64,000 bases of DNA from Agarivorans aestuarii (GCF_019670125.1 NZ_AP023033.1:876501-940500), one strand, 5' to 3'; shown: positions 17,670-27,922, counted from the stretch's first letter. Numbers and translations are program-made. The notes: a model not told the origin generated them from the letters alone.

Positions 17670-20600
17670 ATGGAACAGAGCATTGCAACTTCAAGTGCAA
17701 CGATTGTATCTATTCAAGGGCAAGCGTTTGCCGTAGATGCCCAAGGCAACATTAGACCCCTCCAACCCGGAGATACTATTGCGCCTGGCGAATTGATTAT
17801 TACCTCTCAAGGCGCGCAACTTGGTTTTTATTACGGTGATGAGCAATATCTGCTGGGCGATAATAGTGCTACTCAACTACCTGAATTTGATCCTAGCCAA
17901 GCGCTTTCGCAGTTAAGTGCTGCCAATGACCTTGATGTAGAAGCATTACAACAAGCCATTTTGGAAGGGGCTGACCCTACCGAATTATTTGAGGCCACTG
18001 CTGCAGGTGGTGCTGCTCCTGCAGGCGATGGTTCCTCAGCAGGCAATGGTGGGTTTGTCACTATCGACCGAATTGGCGGTGAGACCATCGCTCAAGCTGG
18101 GTTTGATACACAGTCCCCAGCTACCAGCCCAGAACTTGTTGACACAGACAACGAAGTTGCTGAACCTTTAGCTGTAAATAGCTCGTCTAATGGGCCAACC
18201 CCTCCAGCACCAAGCCCAGATCAAGCCCCAACAGTTAACTTAAGTGTGCAAGCTATTGCCGAAGGGGCCGTTGATACCGATACTGTTGTGGCTACTTTTA
18301 GTTCTAGCGATCCCGATGGTGATGAGATCACCCATAGTCTAGTTAATGATCCTCAAGGTTTTTTTGTCATCGATGGAAATGAGATAAAGCTTACTGAAGC
18401 CGGGGTTGCAGCAGTAAATGATGATCAGCTAAACCTAACTTCTTTAAACATTACCATCCAAGCAGAAGCAAATGGTTTGACTGCAAGTGATAGCGCCGAT
18501 CTAAGCATCGCTCGTACAGACGATGGAGTAACGCCTCCGGTTGATCAAGGCCCAAGCATTACGGTGACCGCAGAAGCCGTGACCGAAGAATCGGTCGATA
18601 CCAATACCGTGGTGGCTAACTTCAGCTCAAGCGATCCAGAAGGCGATGCGCAGACCTACGCCTTGCTCAACAACGGCGATGGATACTTCGCACTCGATGG
18701 CAACCAAGTCAAACTCACCGATGCCGGTGTGGCCGCGGTTAACAATGACCAGCTTAACCTGACTGAACTTGAAGTCAGCGTAGAAGTGACCGCCAATGGC
18801 CAAACCGCTAGCGACAGTGATACCGCAGCGGTTAACCGTGTGGATGAAGGCCCAAGCATTACGGTGACCGCAGAAGCCGTGACCGAAGAATCGGTCGATA
18901 CCAATACCGTGGTGGCTAACTTCAGCTCAAGCGATCCAGAGGGCGATGCCCAGACCTACGCCTTGCTCAACAATGGCGACGGCTACTTCGTACTCGATGG
19001 TAACCAAGTCAAACTCACCGATGTGGGTGTGGCCGCGATTAACAATGACCAGCTTAACCTGACTGAACTTGAAGTCAGCGTAGAAGTGACCGCCAATGGC
19101 CAAACCGCCAGCGACAGTGATACCGCAGCGGTGAACCGTGTGGATGAAGGCCCAAGCATTACCGTGACGGCAGAAGCCGTGACCGAAGAATCGGTCGATA
19201 CCAATACCGTGGTGGCTAACTTCAGCTCAAGCGATCCAGAAGGCGATGCGCAGACCTACGCCTTGCTCAACAATGGCGACGGCTACTTCGTACTCGATGG
19301 CAACCAAGTCAAACTCACCGATGCCGGTGTGGCCGCGGTTAACAATGACCAGCTTAACCTGACTGAACTTGAAGTCAGCGTAGAAGTGACCGCCAATGGC
19401 CAAACCGCCAGCGACAGTGATACCGCAGCGGTGAACCGTGTCGATGAAGGCCCAAGCATTACCGTGACGGCAGAAGCCGTGACGGAAGAATCGGTCGATA
19501 CCAATACCGTGGTGGCTAACTTCAGCTCAAGCGATCCAGAGGGCGATGCCCAAACCTACGCCTTGCTCAACAACGGCGACGGCTACTTCGTACTCGATGG
19601 CAACCAAGTCAAACTCACCGATGCCGGTGTGGCCGCGGTTAACAATGACCAGCTTAACCTGACTGAACTTGAAGTCAGCGTAGAAGTGACCGCCAATGGC
19701 CAAACTGCCAGCGACAGTGATACCGCAGCGGTGAACCGTGTCGATGAAGGCCCAAGCATTACCGTGACCGCAGAAGCCGTGACCGAAGAATCGGTCGATA
19801 CCAATACCGTGGTGGCTAACTTCAGCTCAAGCGATCCAGAGGGCGATGCTCAAACTTACGCCTTGCTCAACAACGGCGACGGCTACTTCGTACTCGATGG
19901 CAACCAAGTCAAACTCACCGATGTGGGTGTGGCCGCGGTTAACAATGACCAGCTTAACCTGACTGAACTTGAAGTCAGCGTAGAAGTGACCGCCAATGGC
20001 CAAACTGCCAGCGACAGTGATACCGCAGCGGTGAACCGCGTGGATGAAGGCCCAAGCATTACCGTGACCGCAGAAGCCGTGACGGAAGAATCGGTCGATA
20101 CCAATACCGTGGTGGCTAACTTCAGCTCAAGCGATCCAGAAGGCGATGCTCAAACTTACGTCTTGCTTAACAACGGCGACGGCTACTTCGTACTCGATGG
20201 CAACCAAGTCAAACTCACCGATGTGGGTGTGGCCGCGGTTAACAATGACCAGCTTAACCTGACTGAACTTGAAGTCAGCGTAGAAGTGACCGCCAATGGC
20301 CAAACTGCCAGCGACAGTGATACCGCAGCGGTGAACCGCGTGGATGAAGGCCCAAGCATTACCGTGACGGCAGAAGCCGTGACCGAAGAATCGGTCGATA
20401 CCAATACCGTGGTGGCTAACTTCAGCTCAAGCGATCCAGAGGGCGATGCGCAGACCTACGCCTTGCTCAACAACGGCGACGGCTACTTCGTACTCGATGG
20501 CAACCAAGTCAAACTCACCGATGTGGGTGTGGCCGCGGTTAACAATGACCAGCTTAACCTGACTGAACTTGAAGTCAGCGTAGAAGTGACCGCCAATGGC

Positions 20601-23600
20601 CAAACTGCCAGCGACAGTGATACCGCAGCGGTGAACCGCGTGGATGAAGGCCCAAGCATTACCGTGACGGCAGAAGCCGTGACGGAAGAATCGGTCGATA
20701 CCAATACCGTGGTGGCTAACTTCAGCTCAAGCGATCCAGAGGGCGATGCGCAGACCTACGCCTTGCTCAACAACGGCGACGGCTACTTCGTACTCGATGG
20801 CAACCAAGTCAAACTCACCGATGTGGGTGTGGCCGCGGTTAACAATGACCAGCTTAACCTGACTGAACTTGAAGTCAGCGTAGAAGTGACCGCCAATGGC
20901 CAAACTGCCAGCGACAGTGATACCGCAGCGGTTAACCGCGTGGATGAAGGCCCAAGCATTACCGTGACGGCAGAAGCCGTGACCGAAGAATCGGTCGATA
21001 CCAATACCGTGGTGGCTAACTTCAGCTCAAGCGATCCAGAAGGCGATGCTCAAACTTACGCCTTGCTCAACAACGGCGACGGCTACTTCGTACTCGATGG
21101 CAACCAAGTCAAACTCACCGATGTGGGTGTGGCCGCGGTTAACAATGACCAGCTTAACCTGACTGAACTTGAAGTCAGCGTAGAAGTGACCGCCAATGGC
21201 CAAACTGCCAGCGACAGTGATACTGCTGATATCAATCGAGTTAATGAATCGCCAGTAGCAAATGATGATGATTTTTCTTTGGCTGAGCCGGGAGAAACGG
21301 TTCAACTTAATTTATTAGCTAATGATACTGATCCTGAAAGTGATGTATTAGCAGTCAAGTCGATTAATGGCACATTGCTAACGCCTGGCGTTGCACAAAC
21401 GATTGCAGTTGCTCAAGGCGTGGTGAATGTTAGCGATGCTGGTGCAATTAGTTTTACCGCTGATGCAGATGGAACAGGCGCGGTAAACTTCAACTACGTT
21501 GTTCAAGATAGCGCAGGGGCAGAAAGCACTGCCAATGTTAGTGGTAACGTAGTTAATTTGGCTAACGATAGTGCTCAAGTTGCGGAGTCTGGTTTAGCCA
21601 CAGGTTCAGACCCTAGCGCTCTAACAAGTTCTGCCACTGGTAATTTATTAGCAAATGATGATGGCTTAATTGATGGTTTAGAATTGAGCTCTGTGGTTTA
21701 TCAAGGTGTTCCACATACCGCTGACGCTAATGGTGTGATTTTAATAGATACTAATCAAGGTCAGTTAAGTGTTTATACCGAAGACTACAATGGTTTCAGT
21801 AAAGGCGATTATGAGTACCAGCTTGAAAGCTCCAGTTTGGCTGGAGATGGTGTTAGTGAAAGCTTCAACTATGTAGTTGCTAACCCTGCATCGGGCTTTG
21901 TGACTCAAGCAACTCTAGAGGTCAATATCGTTGATGATACTCCGGTAGGCAATGATGTATCGCATAGTTTGGAGTCAAGCCCCTTACTGGTAACCACCAA
22001 CCTTGTACTGGTATTGGATACCTCTGCCAGTATGACTAATGGTGAGCATGGAGACGGTTTAAACTATTTAGATATAGCCGTTGAAGCCTTGTCTAATTTA
22101 ATAGAGCAAGCCGATGCTGCGGGTAACGTAAATGTGCAAATAGTTGGCTTTTCAGACTCTGTAATAAGCAGTGGCTGGATCAGCGACAATGTTGAAGATG
22201 CTTTAAGTTACCTGCAAGACTTAAGTTCTGGTGGGGGTACTCATTACGATCTGGCGCTTAACCAGGTGATTTCAAGCAGTACCAGTGATCAGCAACCAGA
22301 TGCAGATAATACGCTGCTTTACTTTATCTCTGATGGCGAACCAAACTTTGGTTATGGGATAGATGATACCGTTGAATATAAAGGCTCTAATGGCCTAGCA
22401 GCATGGGATGAGTTCGTTCAAGACAACGTTGATACTAGCTTCGGCGTCGGTATTGGCCAGGCAGACTTAGAAGTCTTGAAGGATGTCGCTTCGGAATCAG
22501 CAACTGATGAATTTGCCTTTATTGTTGATGATGTAACAGATTTATCTACCACTCTTGTCGAAAGTTACCTTGAAGCTGAAGTTGATGCATCACTTGGTCT
22601 ACTTCAAACGGCATCTACCGATGGCTTTATGGTAGGAGCTGATGATGGTTACGTAAGTGCCATTACCGTCGATGGAACGACTTATAGCTATGATCCTAAT
22701 GCAGTTCCTGAGCAAGAGAAAAACCTTAGTATTACCACAGCTTTAGGCGGAGTATTGTTACTTAACTTTGTCACTGGCGCGTATTCATATGAGCTTGATG
22801 TCGGTGGTGATGGTTGGGGGCAGCAAGAAAACTTGGCAGTAACCGTAACCGATTTTGATGGTGATACAAGCTCTATTAACATTGAGATAAACACTGTATT
22901 TGAAGCGGTGGTTGATGCTAACCGTGACGTGATTATTACCAACCAAGATGGTAGCAGCGCCATAAGTGTGCCGAGCTTAGCCCTATTATGGAACGATACC
23001 GGAGAGGGTATTAGCTTTGATGAAATTGGTGATGTAATTGGTGGTTCGGTAGAAGTTAGTGATACTAATGACATTCTATTTAGCTCTGATGATGGGGTTG
23101 GTGTAGGAGTTCACGAAAGTAATTTTGAGACCGAATCTGTTGCTGCTATTGGGGTAGAAGATCTCAATGATAGCGACTTATTTGCTACTAATAACAGCTT
23201 GGAAACCGCCATCGACCTTTCTAATCGAAATCTATTTAGTTCAAACGATAGTAATATTGTTAGAAATGTCGACGGATACTCTTATAGCCTTCAAGGCTCA
23301 ATAAAAAATGACTCTAACCCTCTAAATGGTGTCGATGAAGACTGGGTTAAACTAACCTTGGCTGAGGGCGAAGGTTTATATGTGAATTTAATACCCGGAC
23401 CTGATTCTGATTCAAGAACAGTGAAAGAACTTGATGTATACATATACGACAGCAAAGGAGAGCTGTTGAGTCAATTTGACGAGTATTGGGCTGGTACTCG
23501 TGGAGACTACACAGCAGAGTATGAAGGGGATTATTATTTAAAAATTGTAGCTGAGCAGCCTGATGATAACGCCACGTACCAACTAAATATGACGATAGTT

Positions 23601-24245
23601 ACCGATGGGGCTAATTATCAGCGCAACCCTGTAGGCGACATACTTGAAGAATTTGAATACAGCATCATCGGTGATGGTGCATTGGATACTACCACTGCCG
23701 AGCTTATTGGTGTTCAAGGTAGCTCTATAGATGGTGGTGAAGGGGATGAAGTACTGGTAGGCAATGAGGCCGCTAACGCTATTGGTGGTGATGCTGGAGA
23801 TGACGCCTTAGTGGGCTATGCCGGAGATGACCAACTTGATGGCGGCGCAGGTGAAGACTTGCTGATAGGTGGCCAAGGTAATGATATTCTTACCGGCGGC
23901 GATGATAGTGATATGTTTGCTTGGTTAGATGGCGATGACCAATCTACCAGTAATGATACTGTTACCGATTTTACCTTAAAGGCTGATGGCGACGCCGATG
24001 TGCTTGATTTAAGTGATTTGCTGCAAGGTGAAACAGAGGCAAGCTTAGAGTCGTATTTGTCTTTTGAAACTGTCAATAACGGCGGTAATGTTGAGACGAT
24101 TATCTCAATCGATAAAGACGGAGCTAGCAATGGTGAAAGTGTTCACCAAACTATTACCCTTAAAGATGTCGACTTCTCAGGCATGAGCGATAGTGAAATT
24201 TTAAGCCAATTAATTGAAGATCAACAGCTTAATGTAGATAACTAG
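17670..24245 (+). CDS. lapA: LapA/BpfA-like giant RTX adhesin
   Basis: A 2191-residue biofilm adhesin exported by the type 1 system next door and held at the outer membrane by its N terminus. Order by residue: retention module about 1-140 with the TAAG cleavage motif at 110-113; a divergent repeat about 186-293; nine near-identical 100-residue cadherin-like repeats 294-1193, each starting GPSITVTAEAV; a further cadherin-like domain about 1192-1297; a vWA domain from about 1445 with MIDAS motif DTSAS (Asp1450); a pre-peptidase-like beta domain about 1842-1979 (SLETAIDLSNRN onward); RTX nonapeptides GGAGEDLLIGGQGNDIL within about 2021-2080; C-terminal secretion signal. ATG 17670 has GAAAGG nine bases ahead, and the family begins at such a Met; the frame is open from 17613. 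lapB-C-E, lapG and lapD follow. No gene symbol is certain beyond family. Confidence 0.93.
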   Translation: MEQSIATSSATIVSIQGQAFAVDAQGNIRPLQPGDTIAPGELIITSQGAQLGFYYGDEQYLLGDNSATQLPEFDPSQALSQLSAANDLDVEALQQAILEGADPTELFEATAAGGAAPAGDGSSAGNGGFVTIDRIGGETIAQAGFDTQSPATSPELVDTDNEVAEPLAVNSSSNGPTPPAPSPDQAPTVNLSVQAIAEGAVDTDTVVATFSSSDPDGDEITHSLVNDPQGFFVIDGNEIKLTEAGVAAVNDDQLNLTSLNITIQAEANGLTASDSADLSIARTDDGVTPPVDQGPSITVTAEAVTEESVDTNTVVANFSSSDPEGDAQTYALLNNGDGYFALDGNQVKLTDAGVAAVNNDQLNLTELEVSVEVTANGQTASDSDTAAVNRVDEGPSITVTAEAVTEESVDTNTVVANFSSSDPEGDAQTYALLNNGDGYFVLDGNQVKLTDVGVAAINNDQLNLTELEVSVEVTANGQTASDSDTAAVNRVDEGPSITVTAEAVTEESVDTNTVVANFSSSDPEGDAQTYALLNNGDGYFVLDGNQVKLTDAGVAAVNNDQLNLTELEVSVEVTANGQTASDSDTAAVNRVDEGPSITVTAEAVTEESVDTNTVVANFSSSDPEGDAQTYALLNNGDGYFVLDGNQVKLTDAGVAAVNNDQLNLTELEVSVEVTANGQTASDSDTAAVNRVDEGPSITVTAEAVTEESVDTNTVVANFSSSDPEGDAQTYALLNNGDGYFVLDGNQVKLTDVGVAAVNNDQLNLTELEVSVEVTANGQTASDSDTAAVNRVDEGPSITVTAEAVTEESVDTNTVVANFSSSDPEGDAQTYVLLNNGDGYFVLDGNQVKLTDVGVAAVNNDQLNLTELEVSVEVTANGQTASDSDTAAVNRVDEGPSITVTAEAVTEESVDTNTVVANFSSSDPEGDAQTYALLNNGDGYFVLDGNQVKLTDVGVAAVNNDQLNLTELEVSVEVTANGQTASDSDTAAVNRVDEGPSITVTAEAVTEESVDTNTVVANFSSSDPEGDAQTYALLNNGDGYFVLDGNQVKLTDVGVAAVNNDQLNLTELEVSVEVTANGQTASDSDTAAVNRVDEGPSITVTAEAVTEESVDTNTVVANFSSSDPEGDAQTYALLNNGDGYFVLDGNQVKLTDVGVAAVNNDQLNLTELEVSVEVTANGQTASDSDTADINRVNESPVANDDDFSLAEPGETVQLNLLANDTDPESDVLAVKSINGTLLTPGVAQTIAVAQGVVNVSDAGAISFTADADGTGAVNFNYVVQDSAGAESTANVSGNVVNLANDSAQVAESGLATGSDPSALTSSATGNLLANDDGLIDGLELSSVVYQGVPHTADANGVILIDTNQGQLSVYTEDYNGFSKGDYEYQLESSSLAGDGVSESFNYVVANPASGFVTQATLEVNIVDDTPVGNDVSHSLESSPLLVTTNLVLVLDTSASMTNGEHGDGLNYLDIAVEALSNLIEQADAAGNVNVQIVGFSDSVISSGWISDNVEDALSYLQDLSSGGGTHYDLALNQVISSSTSDQQPDADNTLLYFISDGEPNFGYGIDDTVEYKGSNGLAAWDEFVQDNVDTSFGVGIGQADLEVLKDVASESATDEFAFIVDDVTDLSTTLVESYLEAEVDASLGLLQTASTDGFMVGADDGYVSAITVDGTTYSYDPNAVPEQEKNLSITTALGGVLLLNFVTGAYSYELDVGGDGWGQQENLAVTVTDFDGDTSSINIEINTVFEAVVDANRDVIITNQDGSSAISVPSLALLWNDTGEGISFDEIGDVIGGSVEVSDTNDILFSSDDGVGVGVHESNFETESVAAIGVEDLNDSDLFATNNSLETAIDLSNRNLFSSNDSNIVRNVDGYSYSLQGSIKNDSNPLNGVDEDWVKLTLAEGEGLYVNLIPGPDSDSRTVKELDVYIYDSKGELLSQFDEYWAGTRGDYTAEYEGDYYLKIVAEQPDDNATYQLNMTIVTDGANYQRNPVGDILEEFEYSIIGDGALDTTTAELIGVQGSSIDGGEGDEVLVGNEAANAIGGDAGDDALVGYAGDDQLDGGAGEDLLIGGQGNDILTGGDDSDMFAWLDGDDQSTSNDTVTDFTLKADGDADVLDLSDLLQGETEASLESYLSFETVNNGGNVETIISIDKDGASNGESVHQTITLKDVDFSGMSDSEILSQLIEDQQLNVDN
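17997..18008 (+). other. Predicted LapG cleavage motif TAAG in the adhesin
   Basis: Codons 110-113 encode Thr-Ala-Ala-Gly (ATAAGG context), just after a helix ending DPTELFEA. Pseudomonas LapA is cut by LapG between the two Ala of TAAG at residues 108-109. Position and motif agree almost exactly, and a LapG gene lies 12 kb downstream. Confidence 0.85.
18549..21248 (+). repeat. Nine tandem 300-bp repeats in lapA
   Basis: Nine consecutive in-frame units of exactly 300 bp (100 codons), each beginning with GPSITVTAEAVTEES. Differences are scattered single bases, e.g. DAG versus DVG before VAAVNN, a VAAINN in unit 2, YVLLNN in unit 6 and FALDG in unit 1. The last unit drifts to TADINRVNE at its end. 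A diverged unit of 324 bp precedes the array at 18225-18548. The near-identity implies recent duplication or gene conversion. Confidence 0.97.
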
Positions 24246-24272
24246 TCGCTTAAGGTTTGGGAAAATGTAGAT

Positions 24273-24308
24273 TCAAGAGTAAGCTAATGCTTACTCTTGA
24301 TGTTTTTG
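24273..24308 (+). terminator. Hairpin terminator between lapA and lapB
   Basis: Perfect stem TCAAGAGTAAGC (24273-24284) / GCTTACTCTTGA (24289-24300), loop TAAT, then TGTTTTTG. It lies in the 82 bases between adhesin stop and lapB start. Partial termination here would give more adhesin than exporter message. Confidence 0.85.
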
Positions 24309-24327
24309 TTTATGGAAAGGATGCTCG

Positions 24328-26487
24328 GTGCAGGACGCTAACCCACAGCAGCAATATCGCGATTTAGATTTAACCGCAGAAAGAACAGACCCTTTACTGA
24401 GTAGCTTGGTATTTTTATCTAAGTATTACGGTAAGCCTTTCTCTGCGCGCGCGCTCTCTGCTGGCCTGCCTTTAGAGGAAGGCTTGCTAACACCAGCCTT
24501 ATTGCCTCGTGCCGCATTACGTGCTGGTATGGACGCCTCTATCGTTAAAAAGCCAATTAACAAAATACCTGAATTGCTCTTACCCTGTATTTTGCTGCTA
24601 AAAGATGGTCGCTCTTGTGTGCTGCTTTCACGAAGTGAAGAAGGTATAGAAGTAGCTTGGCCGGAACTTCCCGATAGCCATGAACATATTTCTTTAGATA
24701 AACTAGAGCCAGATTACACCGGCTTTTGCTGCTATGTTCGTAAGCGTTATCGCTTTGATGCTCGTTCTCCAGAGTCATTAAGCAATAAGCAAGGTCATTG
24801 GTTTTGGAATACCCTGCGTCGCTCAGCACCCATTTATCGCGATGCCTTAGTCGCTTCCTTGTTTCTAAATTTGTTTGCGATAGCTTCTCCACTGTTTGTA
24901 ATGAATGTTTATGATCGGGTGGTACCTAACTCGGCGATTGATACCTTATGGGTACTTACCGCAGGTATGGCCTTGGTGCTGGTGTTTGATTTCGCTCTCA
25001 AGCAAATGCGCGCTTACACCTTAGATTTGGCGGCGAAAAAATCTGATATTTTGCTCTCTGCGCGAATCTTCGAAAAACTACTCAATATTAAAGCGGAAGT
25101 GCGGCCGCCTTCGGTGGGGGCTTTTGCTAAGAATGTGCAAGAGTTTGATTCGATTCGGGAGTTTGTTACCTCGTCAACCATCGCGGCCTTGGTTGATGTA
25201 CCCTTTTCCTTGTTGTTCTTATTGGTCATCGCCATGGTGGCTGGGCCATTAGCTCTGGTGCCCGCTGGTGCCGCTCTATTGATGCTACTTTATTCTTTTT
25301 ACATTAAGCGCAAAATGCATCAGGAAGTGGAGCTAGGTAGTCGCTTTGCCAGCCAAAAAAATGCCCATCTCATCGAAAGCTTAAACGGCATTGAATCCTT
25401 GAAGCTAGCGGGGGCAGAGAGTCAGTTTCAGCATAAGTGGGAAGAGTTAGTGGGTAACATTGCCACTTGGAACATGGCTATTCGCAAACTGGCTACATCG
25501 GTAGGCAATGTTAATGCCTTTGTCTCACAAAGTACCACGGTATTGATCGTAGTTGTTGGGGTATTCCAAATCTCTCAAGGTGAGCTGTCGATGGGCGGCT
25601 TGGTAGCCGCTGTTATGCTTACTGGCCGCGCTTTGGTGCCATTTTCTCAAGTATCACTACTAGCAACACGTTATAACCAAGCGCAATCTGCGCTGGAAAA
25701 TCTAGAAGATATTATGCAATTGCCTGATGAGAACTTAGAGCGCTATATGCATCGTTCTCATTTTGACGGCGCGATCAGTTTCACCGACGTGAGCTTTACC
25801 TATCCTGGTAGCGATCAGCAAGTACTTAAGAATGTAAGCTTCTCTCTAAAAGCCAAAGAGAAAGTTGCGATTATTGGCAAAATTGGCGCCGGAAAAACCA
25901 GTTTAGAGAAAGTTTTGTTGGGGTTCTATACACCTCAGCATGGCGCTATTCGTCTAGATGGGGTGGATCTTAACCAAATTAGCCCTGCAGATATTCGACA
26001 AAAAATGGGCTGTTTACCGCAAGACATCAACCTGTTTTTTGGCTCTATTCGTGAAAACATCACCTTAGGTGTGCCGCATATAGAAGATGAATTAATCTTC
26101 CGAGCAGCCGAGCTAGCCGGAGTCACTCAATTTACCGATGTTGACCCTGAAGGCTTAGACAGGCAAGTCGGTGAGCGAGGACTGTATTTGTCGGGTGGTC
26201 AAAGGCAGGCGGTAGCCTTAGCACGTGCGCTGCTGTTTAATCCGCCGGTATTGGTATTGGATGAGCCAACCAGCAGTATGGATGCCTATTCAGAAAATTT
26301 GGTCAAAGAACGTTTGAAGCAAGTGGCCGAAGATAAAACCTTTGTATTAATTACCCACAAAATGTCGATGTTGGACTTAGTGGATCGGATTATAGTATTG
26401 GAACGAGGCCAAGTGGTTGCGGATGGCAGTAAAGCTGAAGTTCTCGAGTTGTTGCGCAGTGGTAAAGTGAGAGCGCCAAATGAGTAA
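24328..26487 (+). CDS. lapB: Type 1 secretion ABC transporter LapB
   Basis: Inner-membrane ABC exporter for the adhesin, 719 residues as usual for LapB/RtxB. Order: N-terminal C39-like domain about 15-140 (DPLLSSLVFLSKYYGKPF) without a catalytic Cys, so it binds rather than cuts substrate; six-helix membrane region about 165-430; ATPase about 480-715 with Walker A GKIGAGKTS, signature LSGGQRQAVALARAL, Walker B VLVLDEPTSSMD and H-loop ITHK. The start is GTG 24328 behind GAAAGG; the ATG at 24321 is out of frame and closes after six codons. It overlaps lapC by eight bases. Confidence 0.95.
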   Translation: MQDANPQQQYRDLDLTAERTDPLLSSLVFLSKYYGKPFSARALSAGLPLEEGLLTPALLPRAALRAGMDASIVKKPINKIPELLLPCILLLKDGRSCVLLSRSEEGIEVAWPELPDSHEHISLDKLEPDYTGFCCYVRKRYRFDARSPESLSNKQGHWFWNTLRRSAPIYRDALVASLFLNLFAIASPLFVMNVYDRVVPNSAIDTLWVLTAGMALVLVFDFALKQMRAYTLDLAAKKSDILLSARIFEKLLNIKAEVRPPSVGAFAKNVQEFDSIREFVTSSTIAALVDVPFSLLFLLVIAMVAGPLALVPAGAALLMLLYSFYIKRKMHQEVELGSRFASQKNAHLIESLNGIESLKLAGAESQFQHKWEELVGNIATWNMAIRKLATSVGNVNAFVSQSTTVLIVVVGVFQISQGELSMGGLVAAVMLTGRALVPFSQVSLLATRYNQAQSALENLEDIMQLPDENLERYMHRSHFDGAISFTDVSFTYPGSDQQVLKNVSFSLKAKEKVAIIGKIGAGKTSLEKVLLGFYTPQHGAIRLDGVDLNQISPADIRQKMGCLPQDINLFFGSIRENITLGVPHIEDELIFRAAELAGVTQFTDVDPEGLDRQVGERGLYLSGGQRQAVALARALLFNPPVLVLDEPTSSMDAYSENLVKERLKQVAEDKTFVLITHKMSMLDLVDRIIVLERGQVVADGSKAEVLELLRSGKVRAPNE

Positions 26488-27874
26488 GCACAAGCAGGAC
26501 CTCTCGGAAGCTGAGCTAAAGTTTGTTGACGATATAAATGCTGCTATTTTGATGAAAACACCACGTCGCTCTAAGCGTTTATTGTGGCTTATCTTTATTT
26601 TGCTGGCTTGCGCACTGTATTGGGCTCACTGGGCCAAAGTTGATGAAGTTACCGTGGGCAGTGGTAAGGTGATCCCTTCGCAACAAATTCAAATGATTCA
26701 GAATCTGGAAGGCGGTATTCTCAAACAAATTTTGGTGAAAGAGGGGGAGCAAGTCGAGCCGGCCCAGCCCTTATTACTCATTGACGATACCCGCTTTCGT
26801 TCCGACTTTAGAGAACAGCAACAACGGGTGATTAACCTAGAAGGCGACGTGGCTCGCCTTAAAAGTGAAATTGCCAGTATCCAATTAACCCCAGAATTAC
26901 CAACCCAGCAGTGGCGCGATCAAGTGCAAGTTGTTGAGGTCGACATTGCCTTTGATGACCAGTTTAAACAAAAGTACCCCTCAGAAGTTACTGGCCAGCA
27001 GCTGCAAAAGTCAGCACGTTTAAGCGCATTACAAAACCAATTGTCGATTACTGCTGGTCAAATTGAGCAAAAACAGCAGGAGCTGTTGGAACTCAAATCT
27101 AAAACTAGCCATGTGAATACTAGTTATAATCTTGCTTTAGAAGAATTACGAATTACTAAACCTTTAGCCGAAGAAGGCATCGTCTCGCAAGTTGAGATAT
27201 TAAAACTACGCCGCCAAGCCAACGATTTAAATGGTGAATTACAGGGTAGCAAGTTACTTGAACCAAAAATTGTGAGCGCCATTAGCGAAACCATTTTTAA
27301 ACGCCGAGATATTGCGCTCAATTTCCTTAGTGAAGCTCGCCGTGAACTCAACCAAATTGAAGCAGAGCTACAACCCTTAAGTGAAGGGCAAGTTGGTTTG
27401 CGCGATAGGGTTGATAGAACCTCGGTAGTTTCTCCGGTAAAAGGCACCGTCAAGAAAATCTACATTAATACCGTGGGCGGTGTTGTGCAGCCAGGTATGA
27501 GCATCATGGAAATTGTCCCGATTGAAGATAACCTTTTGGTTGAGGCGAAAATTCAGCCAAAAGATATTGCATTTCTTCGGCCAGGACTTAAAACTGTTGT
27601 TAAATTCAGTGCTTACGATTTTTCTATCTACGGTGGATTGGACGGCCAACTAGAACATATTAGTGCCGACACCATTTTGGATGAAGAAGGGAATAGTTAT
27701 TATTTGGTCAGGGTACGAACCGACAAAAACTATTTAGGAAATGATGAAGCCCCATTGCCTATTATTCCCGGAATGCTTTCTAGTGTAGATATCATCACTG
27801 GCAAGAAAAGTATTTTAGATTATTTGCTAAAACCAATTATTAAAGCGCAACAATCAGCGCTACGCGAACGATAA
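26480..27874 (+). CDS. lapC: Type 1 secretion membrane fusion protein LapC
   Basis: HlyD-family adaptor bridging LapB and the outer-membrane channel, 464 residues. Seen: short cytosolic N terminus, single membrane helix LLWLIFILLACALYWA at about 35-50, lipoyl-type half EGGILKQILVKEGEQVEPAQPLLLID, a long coiled-coil region about 105-300, the second lipoyl half DRTSVVSPVKGTVKKIYINT, and the beta-barrel domain ending PGMLSSVDIITGKKSILDYL, typical for HlyD of RTX systems. ATG overlaps the end of lapB by eight bases, indicating coupling. Confidence 0.95.
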   Translation: MSKHKQDLSEAELKFVDDINAAILMKTPRRSKRLLWLIFILLACALYWAHWAKVDEVTVGSGKVIPSQQIQMIQNLEGGILKQILVKEGEQVEPAQPLLLIDDTRFRSDFREQQQRVINLEGDVARLKSEIASIQLTPELPTQQWRDQVQVVEVDIAFDDQFKQKYPSEVTGQQLQKSARLSALQNQLSITAGQIEQKQQELLELKSKTSHVNTSYNLALEELRITKPLAEEGIVSQVEILKLRRQANDLNGELQGSKLLEPKIVSAISETIFKRRDIALNFLSEARRELNQIEAELQPLSEGQVGLRDRVDRTSVVSPVKGTVKKIYINTVGGVVQPGMSIMEIVPIEDNLLVEAKIQPKDIAFLRPGLKTVVKFSAYDFSIYGGLDGQLEHISADTILDEEGNSYYLVRVRTDKNYLGNDEAPLPIIPGMLSSVDIITGKKSILDYLLKPIIKAQQSALRER

Positions 27875-27922
27875 GAAAGTCTGTTTGCTAACCCTTTGGT
27901 TAGCCTACGACAAGGAGTGTTA

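Noticed and set aside
18656-21305. Series of minus-strand frames of 73-92 codons repeating every 300 bases.
   Set aside because: They are antisense shadows of the lapA repeats and change only with them. No ribosome sites.
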